Shown here piece after piece: positions 7,119 through 15,190 of a stretch of DNA of 17,543 nucleotides. This DNA is from Arenibacter sp965652575. Its GTDB lineage: Bacteria > Bacteroidota > Bacteroidia > Flavobacteriales > Flavobacteriaceae. The stretch covers positions 1 to 17,543 of the forward strand of contig CBFGWQ010000066.1 of NCBI GenBank assembly GCA_965652575.1, in the 5' to 3' direction. The translations under genes and the position numbers were made by a program. Each line of letters begins with the position of its first letter. Position 1 is the first letter of the stretch. A model generated the notes under the pieces. It was not told the DNA's origin. It worked only from the letters and a program-made list of their open reading frames with translations, and made no database searches.

Positions 7119-7571
7119 CTATATATGTAGTTTAAACCCTTCGTGGGTAGCTTTGAACCCGATGCCTTCGTAAAACCGAATGGCATCGGGCCTTAGTTTG
7201 TTGGAGGTCAGTTGTATCAGGTGAGCTCCTTTTTGCTTGGCCGTTGCAATGATCCATTGAAACATTTGTTTCCCTATGCCCTTGCCCGTTTGATCTTCCC
7301 TTACATGTACATTCTCCACAAGACAGCGGATGCCGCCTACATAGGTGAGGTATTGCAGAAAACTCAACTGAAAGGAGGCTACCACTTCGCCCTCGGAATT
7401 TTCTATGACCATCAGCTTCTGGTTTTTATCCCCATCAATTATTTCAAAAGCACTATAATACGCTTTGGGAAGGGGGGCTTCATACCGCTCCCGTAATTTG
7501 CCCAAAGTATCATTGGCTATCATTTTTATTATAGCTGGAAGGTCTTCCTTGGTAGCCCGTCTAAATATCAT
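7119..7571 (-). CDS. GNAT-family N-acetyltransferase
   Basis: A 150-residue, single-domain GNAT fold. The acetyl-CoA pyrophosphate loop is QTGKGIG at 94-100, preceded by the beta-strand ENVHV, and the C-terminal AIRFYEGIGFK near 130-140 is the typical closing motif of the family. GNAT enzymes move an acetyl group from acetyl-CoA to an amine; the acceptor cannot be deduced here. The start codon lies 2 bp after the purL stop codon on the same strand, so the two genes are almost certainly co-transcribed and possibly translationally coupled. No known link to purine synthesis follows from this, and the pairing may be a matter of convenience. Confidence 0.88.
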   Translation of the reverse strand: MIFRRATKEDLPAIIKMIANDTLGKLRERYEAPLPKAYYSAFEIIDGDKNQKLMVIENSEGEVVASFQLSFLQYLTYVGGIRCLVENVHVREDQTGKGIGKQMFQWIIATAKQKGAHLIQLTSNKLRPDAIRFYEGIGFKATHEGFKLHI

Positions 7572-7573
7572 TC

Positions 7574-10500
7574 TTAACCCTTAAAGGTCTCCAGCCATTT
7601 TCTGGCGTTAACAAACGCTTCCAACCAGGGTGAAACCTCATCCTTCCTGTTAGCCGGGTAATAGGCCCAATTCCATTGGAATATGGAGCGTTCTATATGG
7701 GGCATGGTCACCAAATGCCTGCCGGAAACATCGCATAGCATGGCCGTGTTAAAGTCGCTGCCATTGGGATTTGCAGGATAACCTTCATAACCGTAATTGG
7801 CTACTATATTGTAATTTTCCTTGGCCATGGGCAATTTAAATTTTCCTTCCCCATGGGATATCCAAACCCCCAAATTGGCTCCTTCCAAACTTGAAAGCAT
7901 AATGGAATTGTTCTTTTGTACAATGACGGATGTAAATCCACTTTCGTGTTTATGGGAATCATTAAAGGTCATTTTTCCATGTTCCGCATGCTCCGGATTA
8001 ATCAATTCCAATTCCATGAATAGCTGACAACCATTACAGATACCTATGGAAAGGGTGTCTGGCCTGGCAAAGAAATTCTTTAAGGCCGTATTGGCCTTTT
8101 CATTGTATTTAAAGGCTCCGGCCCAACCTTTGGCACTTCCCAATACATCGGAGTTGGAGAATCCGCCCACTGCACCTATAAATTGGATATCTTCCAAGGT
8201 TTCCCTTCCGGATATCAGATCGGTCATATGGACATCCTTAACATCAAAACCGGCCAGGTACATGGCATTGGCCATTTCACGTTCCGAGTTACTGCCTTTT
8301 TCACGCAGGATGGCCGCTTTTGGCCGAGCATTGGGCCTGTTGGGTATTTTGCCGTTAAAATGGGCAGGGAAAGTATAGTGTAATGGCTGATTTTTGTAAT
8401 TGTTGTAGCGTTCCCTGGCCAGATTGTTGGCGGTCTGTCTTCTGTCCAATAGATAGGAGGTCTTGAACCAGATGTCGCGAAGCGAATTAATGTTCAGTCC
8501 CATTTCCATACCCTGATTTTTAATGGTCAGGCTGGCCGTTGCATTTACCGATCCAATTTTGAAATGCTCAATTCCGGCATCGGCAAACACTTTTTCTACG
8601 GTACTGTCCTTGGCCTGAAAAACGATTCCCGCATTTTCCGAAAACAATAGTTTAATGGTATCGGCTTCGCCAATGGATGTTAAGTCCAATGTGGCACCCA
8701 AATCCAAATCGGAAAAACAAAGTTCCAAGAGTGTGGTTATCAATCCGCCCGAAGCCACATCGTGACCGGCCAGGATCTTTCCTTCCAAAATTAATTTCTG
8801 GAGTGTATTGAATACGGATTTGAAATTTTCGACATTATTTATCGTTGGGGCCTCATCACCAATGGTATTTAAAATTTGGGCAAAGGAAGATCCTCCCAAT
8901 TTAAAGGAGTCCTGGGATAGATTGATATAGTATATGTCCCCACCATTTTTTTGTAGGACAGGTTCCACTACCTTGGTGATATCTATGCAGTTTCCGGCCG
9001 CGGAAATGATAACGGTACCAGGGGCTATGACTTCCGCGTCCTTGTAGCGTTGTTTCATGGATAGGGAGTCTTTTCCGGTCGGGATATTTACTCCCAGTTC
9101 GATGGCAAAATCCGAAATGGCCTGTACCGCTTCATAAAGTCTGGCATCCTCCCCGGGATTTTTACAGGGCCACATCCAGTTGGCGGAAAGTGAAACCGAG
9201 TCCAATCCATCTTTTAAAGGTGCCCAAACCATATTGGTCAAAGCTTCCGCAACACTGTTTTTACTTCCTGCAGATGGGTCTATCAATCCTGAAATAGGGG
9301 AATGGCCTATTGAGGTGGCAATTCCTTCCTTTCCTTTGTAATCCAGTGCCATAACCCCACAATTGTTCAAGGGCAACTGCAGCGGACCGGCACATTGTTG
9401 CTTGGCCACCCTGCCACCTACGCAGCGGTCTACTTTATTTGTAAGCCAATCTTTGGCGGCAACGGCCTCCAATTGCAGTACCTGGTCCAAATAGTCATGA
9501 AAGTGTTCCAGGGAATAGGATGGGGCCTTATATTTTCTTGTTACCGTAGTATCGTTCATTACCGTCTTTGGAGAACTCCCGAACATATCGGAAAGATCCA
9601 AGTCCATTGGACTTTCTCCCGTTGTTGAGGATTTGAAGGTAAACCGCTTATCTCCCGTAACATCACCAACCTCGTACATAGGGGATCGTTCCCTATCTGC
9701 AATTCGGTGCAGCCTATCCACATCCTCTTTTCCGATGACCAGTCCCATACGTTCTTGGGATTCGTTTCCAATGGTTTCTTTTGCCGATAGGGTAGGGTCT
9801 CCAATAGGCAATTTGTCCATATCTATTTTTCCGCCCGTTTCCTCGACCAATTCGGACAGACAATTTAAATGTCCGCCTGCACCGTGATCGTGTATGGAAA
9901 CTATGGGGTTATGATCGCTTTCTACCATTCCCCGTATGGCATTGGCAGCCCTTTTTTGCATTTCGGGGTTGGAACGTTGAATGGCGTTCAATTCTATAGT
10001 TGCCCCAAATTCTCCCGTATCGGCACTGGATACCGCTGCACCCCCCATGCCAATGCGATAGTTGTCCCCTCCCAGGATGACTATTTTATCGCCGGTCTTG
10101 GGTACATCTTTTATTGCCTGTTCGGCCTTTCCATAACCAATGCCACCGGCCTGCATGATCACTTTATCATATCCTAGTTTTCTGCCTTGCTCCGTTACAG
10201 GGTTTTCCTTGGTCTCATCATGTTCAAAAGTAAGTACGGATCCGGCAATTAAAGGTTGTCCAAATTTATTTCCAAAATCGGAGGCTCCATTGGAGGCCTT
10301 TATTAATATATCCATCGGAGTTTGGTACAGCCAATTCCTCTCCTGCATTCCTTTTTCCCAGGGCCTATTTTCTTCCAGACGGGAATAGGCGGTCATATAC
10401 ACCGCGGTTCCGGCCAAGGGCAGGGAACCTTTCCCTCCTGCCAAACGATCCCTAATTTCTCCTCCGGCTCCTGTGGCCGCCCCATTAAAAGGCTCTACGG

Positions 10501-11260
10501 TGGTCGGGAAATTATGGGTTTCGGCCTTTAGGGAAATAACCGATTCAAAAGGTTTTTCTTGATAGAAATCGGGTCTGTCGGCACTTTTGGGTGCAAACTG
10601 GACCACTTTGGGTCCTTTTAGAAAAGCCACATTATCCTTGTAGGCCGATACTATATCCCCAGGGTGTTCCTGTGATGTTTTTTTAATAAGCTTAAAAAGG
10701 GACGTTGGTTTTTCTATGCCGTCGATGACAAAGGTCCCATTAAATATTTTATGCCTGCAATGTTCGGAATTTACCTGACTAAATCCAAACACTTCGGAAT
10801 CTGTAAGTTTACGGCCAATTTTTTCGGAGACCTGTTTTAAATAAGCAACTTCCTCTTCACTCAGCGCCAATCCTTCACTTTCATTATATTGGGCAATATC
10901 CACTATTTCCAGAATGGGTTCGGGCATAATATCGACCTTGAAAATGTCCTGCGAAAGGCCCCTATACTTTTGGGAAAGCATGGGGTCGAACCCTTTTTCA
11001 TCTTGGTCAACTGCTATATACTCTTCAATTCTAATGACTCCGGAAATCCCCATATTTTGGGTTATCTCCGTAGCATTGGTACTCCAAGGGGTAATCATGG
11101 CCGATCTGGGGCCAACAAAAAAGGCGTCCAATGACGCCGCGTTTAACTTAGGTTGGTTACCGAACAACCACGCAAGTTTTACGCTATCTTCCCGGGTAAG
11201 GTCGTTTTTGGTCTGTACCGCAAATATCTTAGTGCTGGGGTCTCCAAAGAAATGAATCAT
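7574..11260 (-). CDS. purL: Phosphoribosylformylglycinamidine synthase, single-chain PurL
   Basis: Catalyses step four of purine synthesis: FGAR plus glutamine plus ATP gives FGAM. At 1228 residues it is the large fused form that combines the PurS-like N-terminus, the synthetase core and the glutaminase, as in gamma-proteobacteria; the E. coli protein is about 1295. Visible marks include DSEVFGFSQVNSEHCRHKIF near 158-177, the substrate-binding block with KAETHNFPTTVEPFNGAATG, SIHDHGAGG in the core, and a class I glutaminase domain at the C-terminus. The glutaminase has nucleophile Cys1075 (GICNGCQ), HGEGKF, and the His1188/Glu1190 pair in MPHIER; the usual motif is MPHPER, so the Pro is replaced by Ile here. 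The start is the ATG at 11260. A TAAATTTG promoter box lies 32 nt upstream. Purine repression is not evident: no PurR-like operator or guanine riboswitch was recognised. Confidence 0.97.
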   Translation of the reverse strand: MIHFFGDPSTKIFAVQTKNDLTREDSVKLAWLFGNQPKLNAASLDAFFVGPRSAMITPWSTNATEITQNMGISGVIRIEEYIAVDQDEKGFDPMLSQKYRGLSQDIFKVDIMPEPILEIVDIAQYNESEGLALSEEEVAYLKQVSEKIGRKLTDSEVFGFSQVNSEHCRHKIFNGTFVIDGIEKPTSLFKLIKKTSQEHPGDIVSAYKDNVAFLKGPKVVQFAPKSADRPDFYQEKPFESVISLKAETHNFPTTVEPFNGAATGAGGEIRDRLAGGKGSLPLAGTAVYMTAYSRLEENRPWEKGMQERNWLYQTPMDILIKASNGASDFGNKFGQPLIAGSVLTFEHDETKENPVTEQGRKLGYDKVIMQAGGIGYGKAEQAIKDVPKTGDKIVILGGDNYRIGMGGAAVSSADTGEFGATIELNAIQRSNPEMQKRAANAIRGMVESDHNPIVSIHDHGAGGHLNCLSELVEETGGKIDMDKLPIGDPTLSAKETIGNESQERMGLVIGKEDVDRLHRIADRERSPMYEVGDVTGDKRFTFKSSTTGESPMDLDLSDMFGSSPKTVMNDTTVTRKYKAPSYSLEHFHDYLDQVLQLEAVAAKDWLTNKVDRCVGGRVAKQQCAGPLQLPLNNCGVMALDYKGKEGIATSIGHSPISGLIDPSAGSKNSVAEALTNMVWAPLKDGLDSVSLSANWMWPCKNPGEDARLYEAVQAISDFAIELGVNIPTGKDSLSMKQRYKDAEVIAPGTVIISAAGNCIDITKVVEPVLQKNGGDIYYINLSQDSFKLGGSSFAQILNTIGDEAPTINNVENFKSVFNTLQKLILEGKILAGHDVASGGLITTLLELCFSDLDLGATLDLTSIGEADTIKLLFSENAGIVFQAKDSTVEKVFADAGIEHFKIGSVNATASLTIKNQGMEMGLNINSLRDIWFKTSYLLDRRQTANNLARERYNNYKNQPLHYTFPAHFNGKIPNRPNARPKAAILREKGSNSEREMANAMYLAGFDVKDVHMTDLISGRETLEDIQFIGAVGGFSNSDVLGSAKGWAGAFKYNEKANTALKNFFARPDTLSIGICNGCQLFMELELINPEHAEHGKMTFNDSHKHESGFTSVIVQKNNSIMLSSLEGANLGVWISHGEGKFKLPMAKENYNIVANYGYEGYPANPNGSDFNTAMLCDVSGRHLVTMPHIERSIFQWNWAYYPANRKDEVSPWLEAFVNARKWLETFKG

Positions 11261-11292
11261 CTAATATATTAATTGTAAGGTTGAGAAAGTTG

Positions 11293-11300
11293 CAAATTTA
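11293..11300 (-). promoter_or_regulatory. -7 promoter box of purL
   Basis: On the minus strand this reads TAAATTTG, matching TAnnTTTG, 32 nt before the purL ATG. No TTG box is seen at the standard distance upstream, so confidence is moderate. Confidence 0.5.
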
Positions 11301-11431
11301 CGGTTTTAATGTGTAATTTTTTATTAGAATAGTTAACAGTTTTGGACAACGATTGTTAATTTCCAAATGCGGTCCAATATTGAATGTAACCTGCTTAATT
11401 TTTTATTGGCACCGCCAAAGGGTATAATACC

Positions 11432-11521
11432 CCGAGGCTTGCCTCGAAATTAAAAATTTGTTTCCGACCAATGCCTTGTGTGCTTGCACCGAGGTAGTTT
11501 ACTCGATAATCGAGATTTAAA
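11432..11521. repeat. Modular intergenic repeat, copy R2 (no insertion)
   Basis: Contains the hairpin CGAGGC-TT-GCCTCG (11433-11446), CAATGCCT (11469-11476), GAGGTAGTTTACT (11491-11503) and CTCGATAATCGAGATTTAAA (11502-11521). Hairpin-to-CAATGCCT spacing is 22 bp, identical to R1. The stem differs from R1 at two positions that pair with each other, so pairing is kept. R1 carries 22 extra bases at the junction 11482/11483. Confidence 0.8.
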
Positions 11522-11530
11522 CCTGCCCCT

Positions 11531-11687
11531 GATGGTTATCGGGATTGGTTTCTATAAGTTTGGGGTATCCAAAGTTGGCAGTAGCAGTTTACAGTTGGCA
11601 AAAAAACGGATTTCACTGCCAACTTGTCTCCCCGTCTTTGAAAAGGAATTCCATTCCGTTCCAAGGCCCCTGCCTTTGTCGGCAGGG
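11531..11687. repeat. Second intergenic repeat block with inverted repeat and hairpin module
   Basis: An 11-bp perfect inverted repeat AAGTTGGCAGT (11572-11582) / ACTGCCAACTT (11615-11625) encloses further TTGGCA motifs. It is followed by ATTCCATTCCGTTCCAA (11648-11664) and a perfect 7-bp stem CCCTGCC-TTTGTC-GGCAGGG (11668-11687). The core of that last hairpin is the same sequence that is inserted in R1. No T-tract follows on either strand, so it is not an obvious intrinsic terminator. Confidence 0.6.
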
Positions 11688-11710
11688 ATATAATTTCAAT
11701 GCATAATAGT

Positions 11711-12577
11711 TTAGTTTGGTTCTATGTGTATCAAAACATGCCCAATGTTGGGGATATCCCTGCGGAGCCTGTCCTTGAGTTTATGGGACAGGTCATGTCC
11801 TTCCCTTACACTAATATTGCCGTTTACCTGGGCGTGCAGATCGATATGGTATTTGGTGCCCGCCTTTCTAATAAAGCACTTTTCGGTTCCCAATATACCA
11901 TCGACATTTGAGGAAACCTGGCGAATTTCATCTATGAGGTCATCATAAAGATGTTCATCCATTATCTCGCCAAGGGCAGGCCTAAAGATCAGATATCCGT
12001 TATAGATAATAAAAAAGGATGCTGCCAAGGCGGCCCAATCATCGGCCGTTTCATATCCCTTGCCAAAGATCAGGGCAATGGAAATCCCAATAAAGGCCAT
12101 AATGGAGGTGATGGCATCGCTTCTATGGTGCCATGCATCCGCCCTTAGGGAAGAACTGTTGGTCTGGATACTTTTTTTCAAGACCACCCTATATGAAATT
12201 TCCTTCCATAAAATAATGGTACCGAGGACCAGTAGTGTCCAGGATTTGGGTGTTTTGTGCGGCGTTAATATGTTCATGATACTTTCATAGGCTATGATAG
12301 TGGCCGAAGTAATTAGAAAACCTACCACTAAAAAAGTAATCAGGGGTTCAATTTTCCCATGACCATAGGGATGATTTTCATCGGCCGGTCTTTTGGCATA
12401 TTTAAGCCCGAACAACACCAAAAGGGAGGAGAATATATCAGTAGTGGATTCAATGGCATCGGCGATCAAAGCGTAGGAATTGCCAAAAAAACCTGCCAAA
12501 CCTTTAATGGTGGCCAAAGCAATATTCCCTGCAATGCTGAAATAAGTGGTCCTTATGGCCGACTGTTCGTTGTTCAT
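11711..12577 (-). CDS. Cation diffusion facilitator family metal transporter
   Basis: An inner-membrane, proton-driven exporter of divalent metal ions. The 288-residue protein has about six hydrophobic helices (roughly 13-33, 35-55, 80-102, 113-130, 152-172, 180-200) and a cytoplasmic C-terminal ferredoxin-like domain. The transport site should be ADAIESTTD in helix 2 (Glu43 and Asp47) and HHRSD in helix 5 (His150 and Asp154). A Glu replaces the usual His or Asp at the first position, so the metal cannot be guessed with confidence. HPYGHGKIEP near 69-78 and the C-terminal residues HIDLH (244-248) and HIEP (284-287) are typical of the family. The start is the ATG at 12577. No neighbour indicates the metal, and no exact promoter box was found upstream. 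Confidence 0.92.
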   Translation of the reverse strand: MNNEQSAIRTTYFSIAGNIALATIKGLAGFFGNSYALIADAIESTTDIFSSLLVLFGLKYAKRPADENHPYGHGKIEPLITFLVVGFLITSATIIAYESIMNILTPHKTPKSWTLLVLGTIILWKEISYRVVLKKSIQTNSSSLRADAWHHRSDAITSIMAFIGISIALIFGKGYETADDWAALAASFFIIYNGYLIFRPALGEIMDEHLYDDLIDEIRQVSSNVDGILGTEKCFIRKAGTKYHIDLHAQVNGNISVREGHDLSHKLKDRLRRDIPNIGHVLIHIEPN

Positions 12578-12773
12578 TCTTTTTCTGTATTCGATAAAAA
12601 ATTAAAGGTAAGAAACTTATAATTGTTTTTTGGGAAAGGAAAACGGAATGGGCCATTATGTTTTTTAGAGGGTAAATTACCCCATTAATTTCATTTTTTA
12701 TAGGAGGGGCTATTAAAGGAGTAAGTTGTATCTTGGGAATGTAATACCTATAAACACTAAAAATTCATATACT

Positions 12774-14585
12774 ATGGCCAAGGAATATGTAGATATCACA
12801 ACATTAAAATATTTGTTATATCATGTACATGGGGTGGAAAAGTTGCTGTCGGCGGAACGGTTTCAAGATTATGACAAGGATTCCTTGGATCTGTTTTTAA
12901 ATGCGATCAAGGAATTCTCGGATCGTGAATTGTTTCCCTATATCAAGGAGATGGATGAAACACCGGCCAAGTATGAAAATGGTACTATAATGGTGCATAA
13001 GCAGGTAGATGTAATAATGCGGAAAGGCGGGGAAATGGGAATTATTTCCGGACCGTTCGATTATGGGGATGGTGGATTGCAGTTGCCATTTATGATCCAC
13101 ACCGCTTCGGCCTATATTCTGGAGGCGGCAAACAATCACCTGCCAGGCTATGTTGGATTGACCCAAGGGGCCGCGGAACTGATCGTTAATTTTGCCAATG
13201 AGGACCTTAAGAAAACTTACGTCCCCAAAATGCTGGCCGGTATTTGGGGAGGTACCATGTGTCTTACCGAACCCCAGGCAGGAAGTTCCTTGTCGGATGT
13301 AACTACCAAGGCCGTTCCTACCCAAGAAGGTTATTATAAGATATCAGGGCAAAAGATATTTATTTCGGGTGGAGATCATCAATATGCAGAAAATGTGGTC
13401 CATTTGTTGTTGGCCAGAATAGAAGGTGCCCCTTCGGGAACCAAGGGCATATCTTTGTTTGTGGTGCCTAAAAACAGAATGGATGGGGAGGGTGGTTTAA
13501 GAAATAACGATGTGGTAACCTTGGTCGATTTTCAGAAAATGGGTCAGCGTGGCTATGCTACCACACATTTGGGTTTTGGAGACAAAGAGGATTGTCATGG
13601 CTGGCTTGTAGGTGAGGCACATATGGGGCTTAAATATATGTTTTTAATGATGAACAGTGCCAGGATAAGTGTAGGGCGGGGGGGTGCCGCCATAAGTATG
13701 GCAGCTTACCAGGCCTCATTGGAGTATGCCAATGAACGACTACAGGGACGAAGGCTTTCCAGTGATGGAAAAAAAGATCCAGATTTACCCCCTTGTTTAA
13801 TCATCGACCATCCGGATGTAAGACGCATGCTCTTATTACAAAAAGCGATCGCCGAAGGTTCATTAAGTCTGGTTCTATTGGCTGCCAAGTATTATGATAT
13901 CATTAAATCCACCAAAATTCCTGAAACCAAGGAAAAGTATGGTCTATTATTGGAAATGGTTATTCCCATTGTAAAAACTTATCCTACCGAGGCGGGTATT
14001 GTATCAGTGAGCAATGGGGTGCAGGTGTTGGGCGGATATGGATTTTGTTCCGATTTTATCCTTCAGCAATACTATCGGGATATTAGGATATTTAGTATTT
14101 ATGAGGGTACTACCGGAATACAATCCCAAGATTTATTGGGACGTAAGGTGCCCATGGAGAATGGCAAGGCTTTGGAATTATTGCTGACCGAAATATTACA
14201 TACCATTACCGAAGCCATGAAGTTTGATGAATTGCGTTCTTCGGCCAAAATATTGGGCGACAAAATTAAATTGATAAGGAAGGTTTTGGATTATTTAGCA
14301 CCATTTGCCAAAGAGGGGGATTACGAGCGTTATTTGTCCGATGCCAATTTGTTTATGGAATTTTTAAGTAATGTTGTATTGGGATGGTTATGGTTGGATA
14401 TTGCCCTAAATGCGCAACGAAATTTAAAGGAGGGGAACCGGTCTTATTCCGAAGCATTCCATAACAGTAAAATCCATACCATGAAATTTTATTTTAAATA
14501 CGAGTTGCCGAAAACTGGTAGTTTGGCGGAAATCTTGATGCATCCTGATGAGCTCACCATAAATACAGGAAAAGAGGTTTTTTGA
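12774..14585 (+). CDS. Acyl-CoA dehydrogenase (large, about 600-residue class)
   Basis: An FAD enzyme that introduces the 2,3 double bond in acyl-CoA. At 603 residues it belongs to the longer class with an extra C-terminal domain, the class that also contains 3-methylmercaptopropionyl-CoA dehydrogenases, rather than the 380-residue type. Marks: the flavin-binding signature CLTEPQAGSSLSDV near 163-176 and the catalytic base Glu444 in IYEGTTGIQSQDL. I use the ATG at 12774 (MAKEYVDITT). An in-frame TTG at 12726 would add 16 unconvincing residues, although an AGGAG stands before it. The gene is on its own transcript, opposite in strand to the MarR-fadN block. It could supply the first beta-oxidation step there, or act on branched or sulfur-containing acyl-CoA; the sequence alone cannot decide. 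Confidence 0.92.
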   Translation: MAKEYVDITTLKYLLYHVHGVEKLLSAERFQDYDKDSLDLFLNAIKEFSDRELFPYIKEMDETPAKYENGTIMVHKQVDVIMRKGGEMGIISGPFDYGDGGLQLPFMIHTASAYILEAANNHLPGYVGLTQGAAELIVNFANEDLKKTYVPKMLAGIWGGTMCLTEPQAGSSLSDVTTKAVPTQEGYYKISGQKIFISGGDHQYAENVVHLLLARIEGAPSGTKGISLFVVPKNRMDGEGGLRNNDVVTLVDFQKMGQRGYATTHLGFGDKEDCHGWLVGEAHMGLKYMFLMMNSARISVGRGGAAISMAAYQASLEYANERLQGRRLSSDGKKDPDLPPCLIIDHPDVRRMLLLQKAIAEGSLSLVLLAAKYYDIIKSTKIPETKEKYGLLLEMVIPIVKTYPTEAGIVSVSNGVQVLGGYGFCSDFILQQYYRDIRIFSIYEGTTGIQSQDLLGRKVPMENGKALELLLTEILHTITEAMKFDELRSSAKILGDKIKLIRKVLDYLAPFAKEGDYERYLSDANLFMEFLSNVVLGWLWLDIALNAQRNLKEGNRSYSEAFHNSKIHTMKFYFKYELPKTGSLAEILMHPDELTINTGKEVF

Positions 14586-14688
14586 AAAGCATTTTTCAAC
14601 AAAGCCAAGTAGGGTAATTTTTCTGCTGGTTGTTTTATGTATAAACAGTGCCCATAGAAAGGCACAGTTAAAATAAAACAGAGTAGTT

Positions 14689-15129
14689 ATGAAGGAATCA
14701 CAATTTTTAAGTTTGGCTATCCTACTTTTTTCTTTTGTAGGATCAGTGGCCCAAGAAGTGGAATCTACCGAAGGGGAAAAGCTTACGTATTATGAACAAA
14801 GAGCCAGGGAGGATGCACAATTTGAGCAATCACGGGAATTGGCGGAAGAAGAGGAGGAAGATTTTTGGGAATCACAAAAGGATTATGAGGGGCAATTGAA
14901 AAAAAGGGATAAAAAAGCCTATAAGGCGTATATGAAAGGCAAGAGGGATGCCTACGCAGAACACCGCGAACATTGTAATGACCATTGTCACCATAGTGAT
15001 CATTATCATTCTCATGCCAGTTTTTACTATTACCGGAACGAACCTTATCGTTATAGCGGTTATTCCAGAAGAACAACTATCAACACCGGAGTTGGGATAA
15101 GCGCACCAAGTGTAAGGATAGGACTATAG
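14689..15129 (+). CDS. Small exported His-rich protein of unknown function
   Basis: I do not recognise this 146-residue protein. It starts with a signal peptide (hydrophobic 8-20, likely cut after SVA at 19-21). The mature part has a very charged, probably helical segment with an acidic run LAEEEEEDFWE (about 51-61) and then a Lys-rich part near 70-86. Next is a cluster of eight His and two Cys within residues 92-109. A Tyr/Arg-rich tail and a glycine-containing end close the protein. The cluster suggests metal binding in the periplasm or at the surface, but this is inference from composition. It lies 103 bp after the acyl-CoA dehydrogenase on the same strand, with no evident functional link. 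A strong terminator follows. Reading frame and signal peptide make a real gene likely. Confidence 0.75.
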   Translation: MKESQFLSLAILLFSFVGSVAQEVESTEGEKLTYYEQRAREDAQFEQSRELAEEEEEDFWESQKDYEGQLKKRDKKAYKAYMKGKRDAYAEHREHCNDHCHHSDHYHSHASFYYYRNEPYRYSGYSRRTTINTGVGISAPSVRIGL

Positions 15130-15148
15130 GACATAAAACTTAAGAAAA

Positions 15149-15190
15149 CAGGCTATCCCTAAACATGGACAGCCTGGTTTTTATTTTTTT
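15149..15190. terminator. Bidirectional terminator between convergent genes
   Basis: CAGGCT.TCC (15149-15158) pairs with GGA.AGCCTG (15167-15176) with one mismatch and an 8-nt loop. On the plus strand TTTTTATTTTTTT follows, and on the minus strand TTTTCTTAAGTTTT follows. The plus-strand T-tract overlaps the stop codon (15181-15183) of the methyltransferase gene. It should end both the His-rich protein and the methyltransferase transcripts. Confidence 0.8.

Larger units (their letters stand above)
11261..11710. other. 450-bp repeat-rich intergenic region
   Basis: This lies between the end of the cation transporter gene and the start of purL, both minus strand. The part nearest purL holds its promoter box. 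The rest is repeat R2 and a second repeat block, listed separately. An in-frame stretch on the plus strand across 11478-11693 runs through the repeats and is not a credible gene. Confidence 0.7.

Noticed and set aside
8046..8378. Plus-strand frame opposite purL
   Set aside because: Antisense to a conserved part of PurL; no start context or domain.
11478..11693. Plus-strand frame of 71 codons in the purL-transporter gap
   Set aside because: It runs through repeat modules and hairpins found elsewhere in non-coding positions, and the translation is not protein-like.
11699..11707. ATGCATAATA-like half of the MarR palindrome near 11700
   Set aside because: Only one half-site, located after the end of the transporter gene and not at a promoter; probably chance in AT-rich DNA.
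11261..11710. Possible purine riboswitch before purL
   Set aside because: I could not find the conserved guanine-riboswitch junction; the symmetric elements belong to repeats that also occur away from purL.
12726..12773. TTG start with an upstream AGGAG for the acyl-CoA dehydrogenase
   Set aside because: Bacteroidetes rarely rely on Shine-Dalgarno sites; the ATG at 12774 begins the family-like N-terminus, and the extra 16 residues look like leader sequence.
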